Assembly: GCA_002005505.1 (NCBI GenBank)
Contig: MVGU01000716.1
Span: 222,501-252,500 of the forward strand
Direction of reading: 5' to 3'
DNA length: 30,000 nucleotides
Origin: Botryococcus braunii
Lineage: Eukaryota; Chlorophyta; Trebouxiophyceae
Under the pieces are notes generated by a model. That model saw only the letters and a program-made list of their open reading frames with translations, was not told the DNA's origin and searched no databases. Positions 1 through 30,000 of this stretch are shown here, one piece after another. Numbering within the stretch: position 1 is the stretch's first letter; every line of letters begins with the position of its first letter. The translations under genes and the position numbers were made by a program.

Positions 1-9511
<9,511 letters not shown>

Positions 9512-9595
9512 GCTCCCTGGGCGGGTGCCCAGGGTCCCGCCCGGGCCTTCCTCCTCCATGCCAGCAGCCCTTGGGCGTGGAGTCTTGCAAGTACT

Positions 9596-9596
<1 letters not shown>

Positions 9597-9669
<73 letters not shown>

Positions 9670-9715
9670 GCGTGTGCGTGTGCGTGTGCGTGTGCGTGTG
9701 CGTGTGCGTGCGTGC

Positions 9716-9781
<66 letters not shown>

Positions 9782-9825
9782 GCACGCGCGTCCGTGTGTG
9801 TGTGTGTGTGGGGGGGGGGGGGCAG
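9597..9825. repeat. (TG)n/(TGTGCG)n microsatellite
   Basis: TG repeats from 9597, an inner block of TGTGCG steps (9660-9720), more TG to 9778 and a final G run lie about 90 bp past the O-methyltransferase stop codon, in its 3' flank. Confidence 0.95.
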
Positions 9826-10786
9826 GGCTGTGGGTGTGGTTGTGTGTGTGGGGAAGGGGTGTTTGTGGTCAAGGCAGTTGTCTTCTACATGGAAGTATGC
9901 ATAAAGCATAGAGCATGGACGGGCATGATCATGTAGTTGGCAAACACAGCTAAGCCAGATATGCATGGCCTTTGCTGCTGATTGCCTTGGCTGGTTTGCT
10001 GTCAGCCCTAGAGCCGATGACTTCACTGTCAGCATCTATGTTGTTGCCTCGCACCCACCTTACAGACACGCGGGCTGATGTTGGAAGAGGAAATAGTAGG
10101 ATGCCATGTTGCCAGTGATTTAGCATGAGCAACCAAGGGCAGAAGATCCTGCTCTGGTGATGTCTTTCTCAGATGTACGGCTGCCATCTTGTACATGATG
10201 GCACGTCTGGTGGTAGAGCAGACCGCTTGAGAACAGAGTCTTCTAGAACGACACAGCGCGTTTTGCCTGCCGTTTGTATGTTGACGCAGAGTTCGTTCAA
10301 GTGCAGTGGGGTACCGGAGGCTTTGTTGGGTATCAAAGGCCTCAGGGATCTTCAAGTTTGTGCGAGGTTTTGAGGAGTTTTTAGCGCCATGGAAGAAGAA
10401 TTTCAAAAATGCGATGGGAGTTTTGGCTAGCATGAAATGGCATTCCCATTTTGCAGGGCACCAAGCTGGGGTCAGATACCTTGAAGTCAGAAAAGGGGTG
10501 AAGCTTCCCAAGGATAAAGCGCCAAGGATAAGTTGTCCCATGCTGAAAACATTTTGGTGATAATTACTTGCACCAAAATATCGAGCCGGTGTCGGTCTGC
10601 CTTCGATGCGCAGTCTTAGCTTTATATTGCACAGCTTGTTCACGCCACTCAATTCGTTGGCTATTTAGGAAGTGCGCCACGGCTCATGTCTCGCTGTTTT
10701 GTTGTTTGGCAATGATAAGGCTTTCCTGATCCCTGGCGGATTGTTGCGTGGACGCGGGTAAATGCTTTTGTAAGCTTTTGCTTAGG

Positions 10787-10790
10787 CGGG

Positions 10791-10881
<91 letters not shown>

Positions 10882-10910
10882 GCGCGCGCGCGCGCGTGCG
10901 CGCGTCCGCG
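10787..10910. repeat. (CA)n-(CG)n alternating purine-pyrimidine tract
   Basis: About 70 bp of CA (10797-10867) is followed by about 30 bp of CG and a few CGTG steps, an unbroken alternating purine-pyrimidine run of roughly 110 bp. Confidence 0.95.
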
Positions 10911-11409
10911 CCCACACTCACTCCTGCACAGAGAGAGGGGGGGTCATCTTATTGCGGCGCAATTTATCAGGACTGCTTGCACCATTTTTCTCAGAGAGAC
11001 AGGTGGTGTGTGCGCTTCGCCTGTCCATCTTGATGGAAGAAACTACAATCGTTAGCAATCAGGAAGTGGTAGTCCCTCACATCTTGCGTAAAAGCCGGGT
11101 TCAATTGAAAGAAACCCAAACCGAGCCTTCTCCCTTGCTGCGCCGAAGCGAAAATGGGCTCAGAGTACGAAAATACCCTTAAGCAAAATTGCTGCAAACA
11201 AGAATTGTCCCTTGGAACACGCAGATGGTCAGCTTCGTCCAAAAGCTTAACAGTATTCAAACAGATCGGTACCACTGAACCCTGCAGGATACGGAGAAAA
11301 AGCAGGAGCCCGCCACGGCATTTTGTCATTTGTCCTCGCCATATTTTACCAAAATCTGGGATTAAAGGAAAATTTAAGATTTGTGTGGGGGAAACCCCTT
11401 GTACTATCT

Positions 11410-11441
11410 GGTACCTGCAGTCACCCAGGCCTGCAGGTACC
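11410..11441. repeat. Perfect 11-bp inverted repeat
   Basis: GGTACCTGCAG at 11410-11420 and its exact complement CTGCAGGTACC at 11431-11441 are separated by 10 bp. No T run follows and no gene end is near, so it is not called a terminator. Confidence 0.8.
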
Positions 11442-12403
11442 CTCGACACGCGTCCATCCCTTCTCATGCACTCTTGCATTGCCAACGGAAACCAAGCCCC
11501 ATTCTTACCGCTGGAGCATGCTGACGCCCCTAGCAGAATGTTCCAGCGTCGACATTGATGCTCCCTAATGAAGCAGATTCCGATCTGCTGAGACCAGCAG
11601 TTGCAAATAAGCGTCATCTGGGCCCAGCCTGGGGCTTAGAGCTGGAGAGCTTCGTGGAAAGCATATCACATTAATACCTCTCAAATAGCGCTGCAAAATG
11701 TAGAATTGCGGCGCGCTGTGTCTTCAATGGCTTCGAGAAACCCCTCATCACTGGGCACGATTACACGCTACGCTTACTTAACCACTCACTCTCATCAGCA
11801 AGCTGGTCAGCCCCGAAATGAAGGGACGAGCTTTTAATGAAGAACGGGGGTGGCCTGCGTATAAGTTTTATGTAACTACCAGTGGTAATTACCTGCCGGA
11901 CCGTGCATTCTGACGCTCACCACACGTTTGTGTTTGTAACTACAATGGTACGCTTGCACTGCAACAGTGGCACCATCCGGACCTCGCCCAATCTCTCCAG
12001 CCTGTAAGCACCCCTCGCTCTCTATCCCCATCCCCCTCCCCCCCTCACCCCCAAAACACCCCAGCATCCACCCAAAACGAAATTTTGAATACTTCCAGAA
12101 GAGAGCTTTGAAGAAATACCCAAAGCCCTCATGCTGGACGGCTGGAGAGGGGCTCGTGTAAGGGACATTGGGGCAGACGAAGCTTGGGCAATGTTGGGAG
12201 AGTTCCTCAAGGCTTCGCCAAGCTTGCCCAACCTGCATCATCCCCTATTTCCCTGACGCCAGCCCCTATCCACCCGTCAGAACCCCATCCTCGGGGTCCC
12301 TTCCCCTCCCTTCCCACTTGTCATTCCGGGATTCCCGACCCCCCCCCCCGTCTCCTTCTGCCGGGCCTTCAAGACGCAGCGACCGACTTTGAAGGCACCG
12401 CAA

Positions 12404-30000
<17,597 letters not shown>

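Larger units (their letters stand above)
9512..12403. other. Gene-poor spacer between convergent genes
   Basis: Apart from two microsatellites and a hairpin, I recognise nothing certain. Open stretches on the minus strand at 10652-10029 (207 codons) and 11617-10991 (208 codons) have no family resemblance I can name. Both are also partly open on the other strand, so chance or old mobile-element remains are as likely as genes. Confidence 0.4.

Noticed and set aside
10029..11617. Two minus-strand open frames of just over 200 codons as retroelement proteins
   Set aside because: No reverse transcriptase, integrase, RNase H or zinc-knuckle motif is visible, and there are no terminal repeats.

Overview
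The window reads as nuclear DNA of a photosynthetic eukaryote, most likely a green-lineage alga with a large, repeat-rich genome. The evidence is genes split by many introns, very long dinucleotide microsatellites, and proteins that resemble plant relatives: an OMTF3-type O-methyltransferase, a BGAL17/GLB1-type beta-galactosidase, the ESCRT-III subunit CHMP1, and a TPR protein with a chloroplast-like leader. I cannot name the species; a charophyte or prasinophyte would fit. I saw no prokaryotic operon, CRISPR array or intact transposon.

Layout. Positions 1-1462 (- strand) carry the 5' part of a class I SAM-dependent methyltransferase gene that runs off the left edge. A repeat-filled spacer of about 1.65 kb separates it from a divergent (+) metal-dependent O-methyltransferase gene (six recognised exons, 3113-9511, last intron 3.1 kb). 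A gene-poor stretch follows (9512-12403). From 12404 to beyond the right edge runs one large (-) strand beta-galactosidase gene (GH35). I could join twelve exons with matching splice phases into one open frame of 678 residues that includes both catalytic glutamates and the C-terminal galactose-binding-like domain.

The striking feature is that the eighth recognised intron of the beta-galactosidase gene (22236-15232, about 7 kb) contains two complete unrelated genes: CHMP1 (-, 17776-18622) and the TPR protein (+, 19123-20009). They are arranged head to head around a 500-bp spacer. These inner genes have short, repeat-free introns. By contrast, each of the eleven recognised beta-galactosidase introns and each of the five O-methyltransferase introns has its own tandem repeat or homopolymer tract. 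The block is either a real nested pair or an assembly join, and long reads would decide.

The genes do not form a pathway. The methyltransferases would act on small molecules (the O-methyltransferase perhaps in the plastid), the beta-galactosidase on terminal galactosides in a vacuole, lysosome-like compartment or wall, CHMP1 in membrane scission at multivesicular bodies, and the TPR protein probably in the chloroplast. Exon limits were derived by eye from homology, GT/AG sites and phase agreement; no transcript data were available.
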